Below are positions 11,243 to 23,230 of a DNA stretch of 64,000 bases, in pieces; the stretch's first letter is position 1, and each line of letters opens with the position of its first letter. The stretch lies in the NCBI GenBank assembly GCA_032988165.1, contig JANTQF010000122.1, positions 1-64,000 of the forward strand, written 5' to 3'. This stretch comes from Emmonsiellopsis sp. PD_33 (Eukaryota; Ascomycota; Eurotiomycetes; Onygenales; Ajellomycetaceae). The notes under the pieces were generated by a model, which was not told the DNA's origin, did no database searches, and was given only the letters and a program-made list of their open reading frames with translations. The position numbers and the translations under genes are program-made.

Positions 11243-12753
11243 TCACCGCTCCACCCCCTCAATCACAGGCGGCCTCCTCTCAAACACCCTCGATATCTCC
11301 ACACTACTCGTTCGTACCTGATCATATCGGCCATGCGTCAGATCCAGTGATCTCATGCTCACCTCCCTTACCGACTCGGGCCGGAGTGCCCGGGCGGTTT
11401 TCGACAACGTTAACATCGAGATGCCAGCGAAGTTTAGCAGGAAGCCGCACATCATGGAGATGATGCTGGTCCAGTCGCTGGTGTTCAGGCCTTGGTAGAA
11501 GATGATGGAGGCGGAGATGGTGCAGGTCGTGAAGCCGACGTAGTACATCGCGTTCACGCTGGATAAAAATTATGAGTTACCTGGCAAATAAACCAACTCA
11601 TGGTCTGGGGTGGGCAGGGATAGAAAAACTTACAGTGACGCGGGGAATTCACTCATGGCTTTATTCAGGTAGTTCATTTGGGTTAGGGTGGTGACGATTA
11701 GGACCAGGGTGAACACGTATGTGGACGGATGCGTGAACTGGTTGTCTCCGCCGATTGTGAGTTTTACTGCGATCCCGAAGGCCTTGACGGACATGACGGA
11801 AACGGATCCCACGGTGGAGCAGATGGAGATGTAGACCATTGGGTTTGCCCGGCCTTGTATCGGGGCGACCCTGTAGATCATGTAACAGGAAAACACCCCG
11901 ACAAAGAGACAGTAGATGACGAAGACTATGAGTCGAAACGGTGAGTATAGTTCTATATAAACGCAGGTGGAGAAGGGACCTACATGGCTGAATGGCTAGA
12001 TGTAAGATTTCATCAATGGTCTCGATGTCCCTATCCCCCGGCGCGTGGAGAACTAGCAATATCGATCCCAAAAGACATGTGGCGCATCCAAGTTTTCCAA
12101 GAACATTTATATGCTCTTTCAAGAAGTATGCGCCCATCAAAGCACTACCTTAGGTATCAGTGGAGAAAACGCTGACAGGAGAAGCAAGCTGTCTAACTCA
12201 CCCGATAAGCACGCTCAGCGCTCCCAGCGGCGTAACCAGCACTGCCGGAGCAAATGCATATGCGGCGGTATTCATAAATTCCCCTGACACCACTGTAGCC
12301 GTTGTCCTATTAGCCTCCACTAGCATTCGCCCAATCAGATATCCATACGTATAATCGTTCCACACCACCATAGCGGGCATTTAAGGTATTCGAATCCATC
12401 TCCGTCGAAGCCGTATGCCTCTGCGGCTTTCATAAGACCCTAGTTTGACCGTATTAGATGCTGCGGATGGTTTCTCGACGATCGGGGTAGCTCGGGGGGG
12501 TACCTTTTTGGTAATGACATAGCTCGACCCTGCACGCGGGAATCGTTAGAAAATTGGTCCATTGTTCCACGTAACGTATCTATCTAGGAGGAGAAAAACA
12601 TACCAATGGCCACCGAAGCCAACACCGCCAGTGAGAGGCCGATAAATCTAAGAAAGGACAAGAGGGTTAGTTGGAAGGCGGCGGCGGAACAGGACAGATT
12701 GTGGGTGTATGTATTTATTGCGGGGACCGCACCACGTACTTATCGTCGGGCAT
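11243..12753 (-). CDS. NIPA-type magnesium transporter
   Basis: Integral membrane protein of the NIPA/DUF803 family (drug/metabolite transporter fold), predicted to move Mg2+ across plasma or endosomal membranes. Eight exons on the minus strand: 12753-12740, 12647-12604, 12529-12504, 12439-12349, 12292-12202, 12144-11984, 11925-11634, 11558-11243. All phases close to give 344 residues. Evidence: an N terminus reading KFIGLSLAVLASVAIGSSYV then ITKKG, the family hallmark first helix; a helix with AYAFAPAVLVTPLGALSVLI; LMGAYFLKEHINVLGKLGC; and TQMNYLNKAMSEFPASLV followed by YYVGFTTCTISASIIFYQG. About eight or nine hydrophobic segments are visible, with a polar Arg/Ser-rich C-terminal tail of about 50 residues. 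The first exon encodes only four complete codons and exon 3 is 26 bases, so simple ORF calling misses the true N terminus. Confidence 0.93.
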
Positions 12754-14056
12754 GCTTAGCAGTGTGGTCGGACATTGATTTAAAGAGATACCAAAGGGTT
12801 AAGTCGATTGTGGCGGGCGGTGTTGAGGCGGCGTGGTAGTAGAGAGCTTGAGGATGAGGTTGATGTTTGCATCCGGTTCCTGGCTGCCAATCCGCCGAAT
12901 CACAGCCTCCGGCACTAGTTTTGTTAGCATTGTCGATCTGGAGGATTCGGCAGCTCCACAGCAGCCCAAGGACTTTCTTGAGGGGAAACCATACAATAAA
13001 CTATTTTGCATATGCATCTACTCGACGGCCAGATTAGGTTTGCTCTGTACCTGCTTTACCGGTGGAACTGGACTTTTTTCTTGGCGGTGATTCGCTGGGC
13101 ATCTCAGCAAGGTTCTTGCTGGCTGGGGGGCCTAGTTAAGCTTATCGACATCTAGGTTGTATGACAAGGAGGGATAGGGATAAAATAGGTACGAGTATGC
13201 TTGGGGATCGTAAATCTGAGCAACAATAGAGAGTGAGAGGTAGTAGGTTTTGAACTAGTTACAGGTCCGGCACTGCTGTGATCACAACAACGTAAGTTCT
13301 CATCTAATTGGTCATCACATCTCCAGGTAACTGGGGTAAACCGCAGACTGGGAATTATAATAATATTATATGAAGGCCATTCTGAGCACTGCTATTAGGA
13401 AGATGTTGATGCATGGTAGGTTTAAGGTTATTAGGCTAGGCTGAAAAGAGCTGCCATGCCAAGAAAGACGCACGTGATTTAATTAAAGTTTAGCCGTATC
13501 GATAAGCTTAATTGTGGGTCCATGCGTCAGATCTATGAACAACAGAGGGGGGGTGAAGAGCGGCAAGGTCCAAGATTGATAGGAGAAATATTTGAATTCC
13601 TTTAAGTTATTCACTGGCATGTTGGTTCGAGGGCTAATATATATTCATGTCATTGTCCAAGGCTACAGTTATAGGGAACAATCTTGTAGCACATTGGGAG
13701 TTACACTTGCTACCTTATGCAATTATTCTAGTAGCTTTCCAGTGTATCTATAGATTCTACATCTTTGATAGTGGAGGTTGGGTCTAGGCATGTAGGCATC
13801 AGTATTGATTGAGATGGCAAAGGGAATAACACATTGCCCATGTAGACAGTAATGAAGTGAATAACAACACCATCCAGGGAAGGAATCCTACAGAACACTG
13901 TTCTGTCTATTTTCTTTACATCCTACAACTTTCATCTTTTCTCTTCAAAGCATACTATTTCCGTTCGTGAGCAGAGACTCAATAGCTTGGTATGTATAAC
14001 AGACTGAGGTTCCTGATCATGAAGCTGTTTGATTAACATGGAATAGCCATACCAGC
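12754..14056. other. intergenic region with an inverted repeat
   Basis: About 1.3 kb with no supported gene. The first part is the promoter side of the transporter. An inverted repeat at 13136-13511 is listed separately. The rest is AT-rich and without motifs I recognise. Confidence 0.5.
13136..13511. mobile_element. possible TTAA-flanked MITE-like inverted repeat
   Basis: The 13-base word TTAAGCTTATCGA at 13136-13148 recurs as its exact reverse complement at 13499-13511. The outermost four bases at both ends are TTAA, so the layout is TTAA, GCTTATCGA, about 350 bases, TCGATAAGC, TTAA. TTAA duplication with short inverted ends is typical of piggyBac-like elements and their non-autonomous copies (established). 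With one copy in the window and short arms, chance is not excluded. Confidence 0.3.
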
Positions 14057-14907
14057 ATGTCCCGCAGTGATGGATGGGACCCGTCCTATTATCCAGAGAC
14101 CCCCTGGACCTCCAGCAGCGAAGAAACATACTCCTCATCCTGCCCACGAAGTGGGCCAAATACGGACCGCGGGGTAAGTAGTAATAAACCATATACAGAT
14201 ATTATCAACTTTCGTCGCTGACCCGAGCATATTTTCAGCAGAGAACAAGATCTGGCTCCTCCCATAGACCAAAGAGCCCGACCAGAAATCGAAAGGCGGT
14301 CGCGCAACGCCGCCGCGCATCACTCTTCTCGAAAAGCCCTTACAATGTAAAGCGCCCCAGCCGCAGCGTCGATAGAGATCATGATTCCGGCAATCCCTCC
14401 CGGGATATTTCAGATGATGGACAAATCTCTCACAATACCCCAGAGCCGGCACTCAATCCTCCTGAAACCCAGCTTACTTTGCAAGCAGGGTCTGGGTTTA
14501 CCGTCAACGGCCAATACATTTCACCAGCAACCTGGATGTGGTGTTATGAGCGAGCCCGATCGTCCACCCTTATGGCCGACGCACTCGACGCGGAGAAACG
14601 GAACAACATGTATGCCATGCAAGCTATGGAGATCAAAATAGCAGAGAAGGACGCGCAGATTTCGGAACTCTTGAATCTGGTTTCACCACTAGGTTCTTCA
14701 GTGGCGGAGGTAAAGAAGGGCTTTCAGAAGTTGTGGGATGAATTTTTAATGCCGCTTAGTTTGGTGGGTGTTGCTCCTACTGAAGAGAGACAGGGGCAGA
14801 AGGAAAAAATGGTGGAGAAGTTAAAGGAGATTAAGGAGATGTTGAGTAAGATCTCGAAGTTTGCAGAGGGGCTGGAGAAGAGGCAGGAGATGGAAGGGGA
14901 GAAGTGA
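14057..14907 (+). CDS. hypothetical coiled-coil protein, accessory family
   Basis: Two exons, 14057-14173 and 14239-14907, giving 261 residues. The N terminus is Ser/Tyr-rich (MSRSDGWDPSYYPETPW), followed by a basic Arg/Lys/Ser segment (about residues 40-75), an acidic/polar stretch, then GQYISPATWMWCYERARSST, a predicted coiled coil with heptads (MEIKIAEKDAQISELLNLV) and a C-terminal helix GFQKLWDEFLMPL. The basic segment, W-centred helix, coiled coil and FxxLWxE ending match the layout of the genes at 29104-30499 and 42960-44247, so I place it in the same family, but it lacks their N-terminal FYP domain. The intron ends in CAGCAG, so two acceptors three bases apart are possible. Function unknown. 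Confidence 0.72.
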
Positions 14908-15843
14908 TGAAGGGGTTTATGGCTTCGTCTCGTCTTTTGTATTTAGATGGAGCAGGAAAGCAACACAAGACAGGGGAGGGGCACAAAGGGGGGTGGCTGG
15001 GTATATTTGAGAAATGGAAGTTGATTGATAAAGCAGCCTTAATCCACAAGATATCTCAATCCAAACCATGGTGTCGTAGAATAGTCGGCTAATTCTATGA
15101 AAGCAGTAGACTCTTCTAGTTGGTGGAACCCAACCCGATGACGCACTGGCCAGCCTTCCCCCGGGATGCGGGGGATCTGCCCTAACGAACTAGTTAAATC
15201 TTGGCCACAACCTCATCCCACCACTTCACATCCACATCCACATCCAACCGCTGCCAGCCCGAGACTCTGTCACTTGTTCCGAGGTGCCCAAGATGCGGCT
15301 GACTGATACACACACAGCTGAACACAGACTGCCACTATTGGCATCTATTGGCAAGATGGCAGCCACCTCGGGAGGACGATCAGCGATGTCAACCATGCAG
15401 TGACAGAGTTGCTGGCTGCTGATTGATCGGGGTTCCGTCACACGGTGAGACCACATGCCCCGTCGGGATGGCCCGCGGGCCTTTGATGCTGCATATTCTC
15501 CCATCCAAGGTTATACTACAGACCTGCTATCGATGGATGTCACTTCCTGTCCCCGTCTGGATTGCGGGCAGCAGTTCTTTCCCCGCACAGGCGGTTATAA
15601 AGACCGAACAATAGGACAGGGAGAAATGGATGTGATGTTCTTGTTATTTTCTGCCTGGAATCGCATTTTGGCTGTTTCCAGTCCTGATTTTTCAGCTTCA
15701 GAACAGGGTTGGTATTGACAATAGGTACGGCATTCTGGGCTTGATTCGACATCCCAGCTTTCTTCGTTTCCATCTGGCGGAATTCTACGCTGCTGTTCGT
15801 TGTCGAGGGTATTCTCACTGATCGAACCATACCAATTCCTATC
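14908..15843 (+). promoter_or_regulatory. intergenic, upstream of the GH43 gene
   Basis: About 930 bases between same-strand genes; it must hold the GH43 promoter. Short open frames on both strands have no recognised features. There is a TCCACA repeat at about 15228-15247. No specific regulator site was assigned. Confidence 0.45.
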
Positions 15844-16977
15844 ATGTTCTTCTCCGGCCTGAATCTCCCCCATCAGGCAAATGGGCTTCAACTCCCAGCC
15901 TTTCAATGTGTCCTCATTGCCCTCTGCCTCCTTCAACTCCCCTTCCAAGCCATCGCACTGCCCCGCAATCTGCCCCGCGCGCTCGACAAAGCCGGAAACC
16001 CCGTTATAGAAGGCTGGTATGCGGACCCAGAAGCCCGAATCTACGACAATAAATACTTCATCTATCCTACAGTTTCCGCAGAGTTCGATGATCAAACCTA
16101 TTTCGAAGCCTTTTCCTCCCACGACCTCATCACCTGGAAAAACGTCGGCCGGATCCTCGACTTCAAGGACGTCCCCTGGAGCACCAACCGGGCCGCCTGG
16201 GCCCCGTCTGTCGGGTATAAGAATGGAAATTACTACCTGTATTTTTCCGCTGGTGATGGGGCTGGCATTGGCGTGGCGAAATCGGAGGATCCAGAGGGCC
16301 CGTTTGTCGATGCGTTGGGGAAGCCGTTGATTGGGGATGTGAAATTTGGCGCTCAGCCGATTGATGCGCAGATTTTTATTGATGACGATGGGAGGAACTA
16401 TTTGTATTTTGGTGGATGGAGCCACTGTGTGGTTGTCGAGTTGGATGATGATATGGTGTCGTTCAAGGGGGATTTTGTTGAGGTTACGCCGCCTGATTAC
16501 ACAGAGGGGTCGTGGATGTTGAAGCGGGATGGGATTTATTACTTTATGTATAGTGTTGGCGGGTGAGTATCTCCTCCTTTATTCGTATTTTGTCCAACCC
16601 CCTTTCCGAAAGGATTCTCGAGGAATATTGTCTGTTTTGAGGGCTAATTATGCGTGCGCGTTCGTTCCACTGATTATAGATGGACGGACGACACCTACGG
16701 CGTCAGCTACGTCACGGCCAAAAGTCCCTTGGGACCATTCAACGGCCCAGCCAAAAAGATCCTCAGCGGAGATCCGAACATAGGCACTGGGGCCGGCCAT
16801 CATAGCGTCTTCAATGTCGGGGATGATTATTACATCACCTACCATCGCCGATTTCCAAATGATAGCGCGCGCGATCATCGAAGTGTGTGCATTGATCGGA
16901 TGCATTTCAATGACGATGGGGAGATTGAGGTGGTTCAGATCACTACTGATGGCGTTGACGAGAGGGTTTTGGAGTAG
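15844..16977 (+). CDS. secreted glycoside hydrolase family 43 enzyme
   Basis: Five-bladed beta-propeller hydrolase acting on arabinose- or xylose-containing plant polysaccharides (arabinofuranosidase/beta-xylosidase class). Two exons, 15844-16562 and 16680-16977, giving 338 residues. A hydrophobic stretch (about residues 20-38, VLIALCLLQLPFQAIA) is a likely signal peptide. The three family acids are visible: general base D61 in GWYADPEARIYDNKYF, pKa-modulating D174 in PIDAQIFIDDDGRNYLYFGG, and the acid E221 in YTEGSWMLKRDGIYYFMYS. The C-terminal exon carries GPFNGP and TGAGHHSVFNVGDDYYITYH, usual for this family. Exact substrate is not determined. Each exon starts with C-ending codons and becomes G-rich towards its end. 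Confidence 0.93.
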
Positions 16978-17232
16978 ATGAGTAGGGGTTGATTGGTACT
17001 AACTGTGAGATCAGGCGGGGGATGTGGATACTAATATGGATATGAAATTGTATATATATTTGCAGGCATATATAAGGAGGTGAGTGGTGCGGTATGATGC
17101 GGGACGGATTATTTAATTTGGAGCAAATCATGAGGTTAGGATATATTTCTAATTGAAAATAGGGTTGCGATTATTAAGATGTTGGAGGCGTAGTAGGCCT
17201 GCGTATCCTCAATCAGCGCTGGATAAACTTGA
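16978..17232. other. short convergent spacer
   Basis: Roughly 250 bases between the GH43 stop and the truncated membrane gene. TA-rich; no feature recognised. Confidence 0.4.
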
Positions 17233-17635
17233 CTACCTCGCCGAGCTGGTGGGATTTATTTCGTCATGCCGCACCTTGGTATACGCAGCAAAGGCATTCT
17301 CGTCCAACGCAGCTCGATGACGGCCAAGGCCGTTCTTTTGAGCAATGGTCAATGCGATTGTCTGGGCGGTAAGAAGAAGCTGAAGTCTATATTAGTAAAT
17401 GGGGATTTGAAGAGGGACCAAGTGGCTTGCTTACGCCGGCCAAGGAAATGAAGTAGTCATTCAGCAGCAGTCCAGTTGCCCTCCATCTCATCACGGCTTT
17501 GATGACTATTGTAATGAGCGATAGGATGAGGAACACATAGGCAGTAATGAGAACCCAGGGGCCATGGTTGTCGCTTGTGACCGTCAGAAAGGGCGCATTG
17601 ATTTCCGACGGGATGTCACCACCCTGGGTGGACAT
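17233..17635 (-). pseudogene. truncated fungal rhodopsin-domain membrane protein
   Basis: Minus-strand exons 17635-17435 and 17379-17233 join in frame to 115 residues. The sequence resembles the N-terminal part of fungal rhodopsin-domain integral membrane proteins: TVTSDNHGPWVLITAYVFLI, a first helix with SLITIVIKAVMRW, then a polar turn with NDYFISLAG, a second hydrophobic segment LLLTAQTIALTIAQKNGLGR and a DENAFAAYTK loop. The family normally has seven helices and over 300 residues; here a TAG at 17233-17235 ends the frame and I found no later helices downstream. Either a fragment or a gene with further exons I could not find. The start ATG fits the usual short N terminus. Confidence 0.6.
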
Positions 17636-18952
17636 GATAATCACAAGTTCAGCAAAGCTTGAGTTTGGAGAAGAGAAGAGAAGAGCTGTGTTAAGCAGCA
17701 ACCATTGCGGCTGCGAAGGTAGATATCCAAGGAGCCATAGTTATTTTCCAGCAACCGCAACGTGCGTCTGTCGCAAGGGCATAACATCGTAAGGAGAGAC
17801 GCTTAATAGGAGAAACAGCAAGGTCTCTGGCTGGCTTTGGGGCGGAATGGAAATTGTGCCCGATTATGACAACATGCAGGGGATGAAACATGGGTTGTCA
17901 TTGGAGACCTCAGGAGGCTCCAAAATGGCCGAGAGAGAGATCGAACGAGCTTGTCCAATCCGAAAATAACGTGCATTATTATTTTCCATCCTGGTGGGAA
18001 ATAACTGTCTGCTTTGAGTCTGATCTTGAACTGGCAACACTCAGACCCTGGTGCCAGCCAGCCCAGCGTTATTCAGTAGCGGGGGGGTTAACAATCCGAC
18101 GGAACTGTTTTGAGTCTTCCGCAGCGCTACCAATGCCCCGGTAGAGGCCGAATGCACGGAATCCTTGCTCGTTTGGCGAACAAAGTTGTCGCTTCACTAA
18201 ATATAGGGAATGTCCCAGGATTCGATGCCTCTCCCTGCTGGAGAGAATTGGCAAAGGGGACCGTCCATTGGATAGGTTCCCGCACATAATTGCCTCGAGG
18301 GAGCATGTATCATAGGTTGACAAACCGCCGGGAGAAGTCTCTTCGTGGTGGTGGTTCGGATTGCGGGTTTCTGACTCTTGAAGATGAACTCGAGTTGACT
18401 TAATTAGGGCTATGATTGCCGCATTAGGCTAGTGTGCTAGCGCCGACTTGACCCCTATCTTGATTCTTGACTTCAAGCCAACTTCTCTAACCGCCAACCC
18501 CTTCGTTCGTGGGGGTCTGCGGGGTTTGAGTGTGGGTGAAGATGGGTTTGGATACTGAGCTTGTATTGTCCACCTGGGGCAAAAGGTGAAACAAGTTACT
18601 TGGAACCATCCAGGGGCGGCTCGGCGATCTGATATCCCCCTTCAGAGCTGGCTCTGGACAGCCCGCAGCCTTGGACAAGCAAGGATCAAGATCCCCAAAA
18701 CAAGCATTGTGCTTATCTAGCTCTTGACTAGCATCCATGACTGGTGGAATTCGTGGTCCCAGCCGCGGATATGGCGCAACATGACCCTGCCAGTCTACCA
18801 GCGACCAATACCCCATGTTCTGTCCCAAAGCTAGTTCGTTCTTCGGCTTCGCTCAAACGTGACCCGGCATCCTCCTTCGTTCCTTTTTCTCCTCTTCATG
18901 GTATTTTCCTCTACATCATCGACATCAACGCGGCTGAGGGCCTCCTCACACC
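17636..18952. other. intergenic, divergent promoters
   Basis: About 1.3 kb between the divergent membrane-gene fragment and the permease. No supported gene; open frames on both strands are short and lack motifs. It should contain the permease promoter. Confidence 0.45.
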
Positions 18953-20885
18953 ATGGGCAATCCACCGTATCCACCCGCCATGAACGGCGTGGAGATGCAA
19001 GAGGGCCTCAAATCTTCCTCATTGGAAACCCATGAATCCCCAAATAATTTCCCGCTCGACTACTCCGAAAGGAAGGTTGCTCGTGCCTATGACTCGAATC
19101 AGGGTACGGAGAAGAACCAACTGAGGGTATGTGCATCAGCCACAGCGCAATGGACGTGTTCTAACTGACGATGTCCAATAGAGGCTGTTTAGCTTCTCTC
19201 AGCTGCTCGCCTTTGCGCTGACTTTTATGTCAAGCTGGGAGGTCGTTGCTATGTCGGTTAAGCCTCGTTGCGACCACAATCGAGCTTCCACATGAACTGC
19301 CTCTGATAAAACGAAATAGGAATACGGGCGCTACCTTTTACAACGGCGGGCCTCGAGAACTTTCCTGGGGCATCATTGCAGTTACCATCGGTTCGTTGGC
19401 GCAGGCAATGTCCATGGCAGAGCTTGCCTCTATCCAACCCATTGCAGGTGCACAGTACCATTGGACAGCCCTACTCGCGCCGGAGAAGCAGCGTAAATTC
19501 ATAACCTGGATGCAGGGTGCGTTTGCCTCCTTCACCATTACATTCCTAAATCGACTAATTAACATGTTTATAGGCTGGGTTACTTGGTTCGCCTGGGTCA
19601 CCGCTCTCGCTGGCAGCACAAGCGGTGAAGCAGCTGTACTTCAGGGTCTAATTTCAACCAATTACCCTGATTATGTCCCCGAACGCTGGCACCTTACTCT
19701 TATCATGTACGCGCTGCTCATCACTGTGGGACTGGTCAATATGTATGCTTTCTGGCTCATCCCATGGCTTGAGCTCGCCTCTGGTGTCATGCATGTTGTC
19801 CTCTGGATAATCTTCGTTGTTGTGCTAGTGACGCTTGGCCCGAGACATAAAGCCGATTTCGTATTCTTTGAAGGCGGTGCGCAATCTGGGTGGACGAGCA
19901 GTTTTGTAACATTTAATCTGGGCATGCTCGTTCCAGCCTGGGGGTTTATTGGTAGGCGCCATATTACTGGAGCAAGTACTCTAGCAAGTTCTGATTCCCC
20001 TTTCCACACGCAGGATTCGACGGAGTAGTTCACATGAGCGAGGAGGTCCGCAAGGCGAAACAGGCCGTCCCCCGAACGATGATATATACCATCTTAATTA
20101 ACGGCGTCCTTGCGTACGGAATCGGTCTTGTCATGTTGTTCACAATGGGCGAGCCCGAGGGCGTTCTCGACTCAGTGTATCCAATCATCCCGATCTGCAT
20201 CAACGCTACCGGATCACAAAAGGCTGCAACAGCCATGGTATCCGGACTGATTATAATCACATACTGCGTGATCGCGGCTAGTGTTGCCTCTGTTTCCCGT
20301 ATTACATGGGCCTGGGCTCGTGATGGCGCTCTGCCATCTGCCTTATCGCATGTAAGTGGTCTCTGTAACCGTTCATTTAGTCGTTACGACTAACATGAGC
20401 TTGTACAGGTTCATCCCCGTCACAAAGTCCCCATCCGCGCTCTATGGCTCCCCATCGTCATCGTCATGCTTCTCGCCCTTTTGAACATCGGCTCCACCGC
20501 GGCCACTGCATTCAGTGCTTTCACTGCCCTCTCCTCCTTCGGCTTATATAGCTCCTACATAATTGCCATTGGCGTCACCCTCCATGCGCGCGTCACGGGC
20601 ATACTTGGTGATGGCCCCGAAGCCACTGTGCGGTACGGGGGCTGGCGTCTGTGGAAAGGCTGGGGGGCGCCGATTAATATATTTGCTCTGGCTTGGACGG
20701 CTTATCTTACCGTTTTCCTAGCGTTCCCGACCACGTTGCCAGTGACTGGGACGAATATGAACTATGCGCTGCCGATCTATGCTGGGGTGGTGATTGCGGC
20801 GTTGGTGTGGTGGTTTGTCTGGGGCAAGGCGAGATGGCCGGGGTTGAATATGGTTCCTGTTAATCGGGTTGAGATAGAGGAGTAA
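18953..20885 (+). CDS. APC-family amino acid / GABA / choline-type permease
   Basis: Twelve-helix plasma-membrane importer of the amino acid-polyamine-organocation superfamily, closest in pattern to fungal GABA/choline permeases. Six exons: 18953-19126, 19182-19252, 19320-19516, 19574-19951, 20014-20351, 20409-20885, totalling 544 residues. Evidence: a hydrophilic N terminus; FSFSQLLAFALTFMSSWEVV in helix 1; TFYNGGPRELSWGIIAVTIG; SMAELASIQPIAGAQYHWTA in helix 3, a family signature; GFDGVVHMSEEVRKAKQAVP in the conserved loop before helix 7; SRITWAWARDGALPSALSHV in helix 8. The second intron begins GTCGGT, a weak donor, but only this join keeps the frame. The exact substrate cannot be told from sequence. 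Confidence 0.95.
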
Positions 20886-21158
20886 AGGGGTTGGTTGTCG
20901 GGAATTAACCACCACCATCTTCAATAGGGAAAGTTTGTTCAAGTCTGAATATATAGTAAGAGAAACAATAGAATTCACGCTTGATATGATCGCGTCAAGG
21001 AATTGTGCAAAAATACACATATACCAAGAAGTAGTAGTGGCAATACGTCATAGATAAGCTCCAGGCACACCCCGCTCCCGTTCAACTTCAACCTTCAACT
21101 ACGCATCACTACCACTGCAAGTTCGTAGAGCTCCGAAATTCTCCCATATGGAGTAACC
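20886..21158. other. spacer, permease to nitrilase
   Basis: Under 300 bases between same-strand genes. It includes the permease 3' end and the nitrilase promoter. No feature recognised. Confidence 0.4.
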
Positions 21159-22261
21159 ATGGCCTCCTCATCCGACCAGACATACCCCTCAGTTTTCAAC
21201 GTAGCTTTGATTCAGATGAACCCAAAGGTGACAACATCCCATATCTATTCCCCGTCTACTCCCAAATACTAACACCCGCCCAGCCCCTCGACCCAGCCTA
21301 CAACTTCAACCAGGCAGTCTCCTACATCCGCGACGCAGCCTCAAAAGGAGCCTCCCTCGCCGTCCTCCCCGAATACCACCTAACAAGCTGGTCACCCGAA
21401 TCCCCTTCATTCCCCCTCCTCGCCACCAAAGCATGGGCCTACGTGCACAAATATCAAGAACTCGCAAAAGAGCTACACATCAACCTCGTCCCAGGCACAA
21501 TCGTCACGACAGATCCAAACCTCACATCCCCAGACGCAGCCAGTGAAATCCCAGAACCAGATAGAGACGACTTCACCACTACCAACCCCCCCACCCCATC
21601 AGGCTCAACACCAAAGCTCTTCAACATCGCCCCCTTCATCTCCCACTCCGGCGAGCTGCTAGGGATCTACACAAAAGCGAACCTCTGGCTAACAGAGCGT
21701 GCCTATCTGGCCTCTCACCCCCCCATCCCCTTCCCCCTATCACCCCAGACTCCCAAAGCCCATAACAACAGCCGCCCCGCAGCCCGCGAACCACCTGCGC
21801 AGCGGCACAGCGTAATCAACACCCCCCTAGGCCCCATCGGCCTACTAACATGCTGGGACCTCGCGTTCCCCGAAGCCTTCCGCGCGCTAATTCGGCAAGG
21901 GGCACGCATCATCGTCATCCCAAGTTTCTGGCTAAATGTTGATATCCCGGCCGAGGCGGCGCGGTATGCGCGGGATACGGAGGCGAGGTTCCTAAAGGCG
22001 ACGCTGGTGGCGAGGGCGTTTGAGAATACGTGTGCGGTTGTGTTTTGTAATGTGGGCGGGCCGGTGGAGGAGGAGTTTATTGGGTTGAGTCGGGTGGCGT
22101 TGCCGTTGGTGGGGGCCGTGGAGGGGGGGTTTGAGGGGGCGGAGGTCGGGGTGAGGGTTGTGAAGGTTGAGATGGAGACGGTGGATATTGCGGAGGGGGC
22201 GTATGGGGTGCGAGCGGATATGGGGAGGGAGGGGTGGCATTATGGGGGTGGTGGGGGATAA
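21159..22261 (+). CDS. nitrilase-superfamily carbon-nitrogen hydrolase
   Basis: Amidase of the carbon-nitrogen hydrolase superfamily, probably cleaving an omega-amide, carbamoyl or similar C-N bond in the cytosol. Exons 21159-21227 and 21284-22261 give 348 residues. The Glu-Lys-Cys triad is visible: E53 in LAVLPEYHLTSW, K154 in LGIYTKANLWLTER, C213 in GLLTCWDLAFPEAFRALIRQ. An Arg-rich helix and ARFLKATLVARAFENTCAVV follow, as expected. A Pro-rich insertion lies before the third motif (about residues 170-195). The first exon carries beta-strand 1 (FNVALIQMNPK). The 5' two-thirds uses C-ending codons and the last 300 bases almost only G- or T-ending codons. It lies next to the permease on the same strand, which could suggest uptake and hydrolysis of one nitrogen compound; that is inference. 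Confidence 0.92.
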
Positions 22262-22441
22262 TAGATGAAATCTAGATATTCATTTTGAAAATCCCTGCCT
22301 AATGGTGACAAAGCTGTAGTATATGGTAATAACGCCAAACACCAGGGAGAAACGTCAGCCCAGATCCCACATACAAACCCCAAAACACCGAACATGGAAT
22401 AAAACACATCCTCCCGATGAAATACATAAAACTCATGCATA

Positions 22442-23230
22442 TCATGCAGCCCTTACCACCCCAGCACAGCCTGAAAAACACCCAGTCGGCCGTCTGGGAT
22501 CATAATACCCTCCTCCAGCCGCCACATCATCGGCACCATACTCCTCATCCGTATCGCTCTCTGCACCCTCATCCACCCTCTTCCTCGTCAGCAAACCATC
22601 ACCACCCTCTTTCCTCTTCCCACTAACCCCACCAACATCCCCATCCCCCTCCCCCTCCTCATCCTCATCATCCCCCAACACATTCTTCCTCACCTTCGCC
22701 ACCCCCCCAGCACCACCACCAGCAGCCCCTGTTCCTCCGGCGCCCCCCACAGCCGCAAACGAACTCTTAAACCCCCCCTTCTTAAACCCGCCACTCTTCC
22801 CCGCCCCACCACCACCCCCTGCTACCGAACCAACAACAACCAACCCCGCCTCCTCATCCGCCTTCCTCTCCGCCCTCCGCGCGCGCTCCGCGGCGTTCGG
22901 GTCCCGCGAGAGCTGCTTGAGATCGCGCAGCCGCTTCTTATGCTGGTGGTCGTAGGAGCCAATGTGGGCTTCGTATTCCGGGTGGCGAGAGTAGGATTTG
23001 TTGCAGAGCGTGCAGGTGAAGGAGGTTAGGGCGGTGCGGGCGGATTCGGTCTGGAGTATTGGGGTTAGTTTGGATTTAGTAGGGTTTTAATGAGGAATGG
23101 GATATGAGGGGAGAGGGGATGAAAGGGGACGGACCTTTGGAGCGGGATTAGTGAAGCTGCGCTGGAGGGGGGGAGGTGGTTAGTTTGGTCGTTTTATGGG
23201 GGTTGGAGAGGGGGGAGGTACTGGTGGCAT
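22442..23230 (-). CDS. C2H2 (U1/jaz-type) zinc-finger protein
   Basis: Three minus-strand exons, 23230-23222 (three codons), 23161-23135 and 23050-22442, giving 214 residues. The spliced start reads MPPRSFTNPAPKTESARTAL. A single zinc finger follows: CTLCNKSYSRHPEYEAHIGS then YDHQH (C-x2-C-x12-H-x6-H by eye), and then a basic helix KKRLRDLKQLSRDPNAAERA, the pattern seen in GPATCH8/ZNF804-like and other RNA-associated C2H2 proteins. The rest is Gly/Ala-rich low complexity and an acidic segment (GDDEDEEGEGDGD) with a KRK basic patch and a C-terminal SDTDEEYG. Likely nuclear. Precise role unknown. The 5' splice of the first exon is supported by frame only. Confidence 0.8.
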
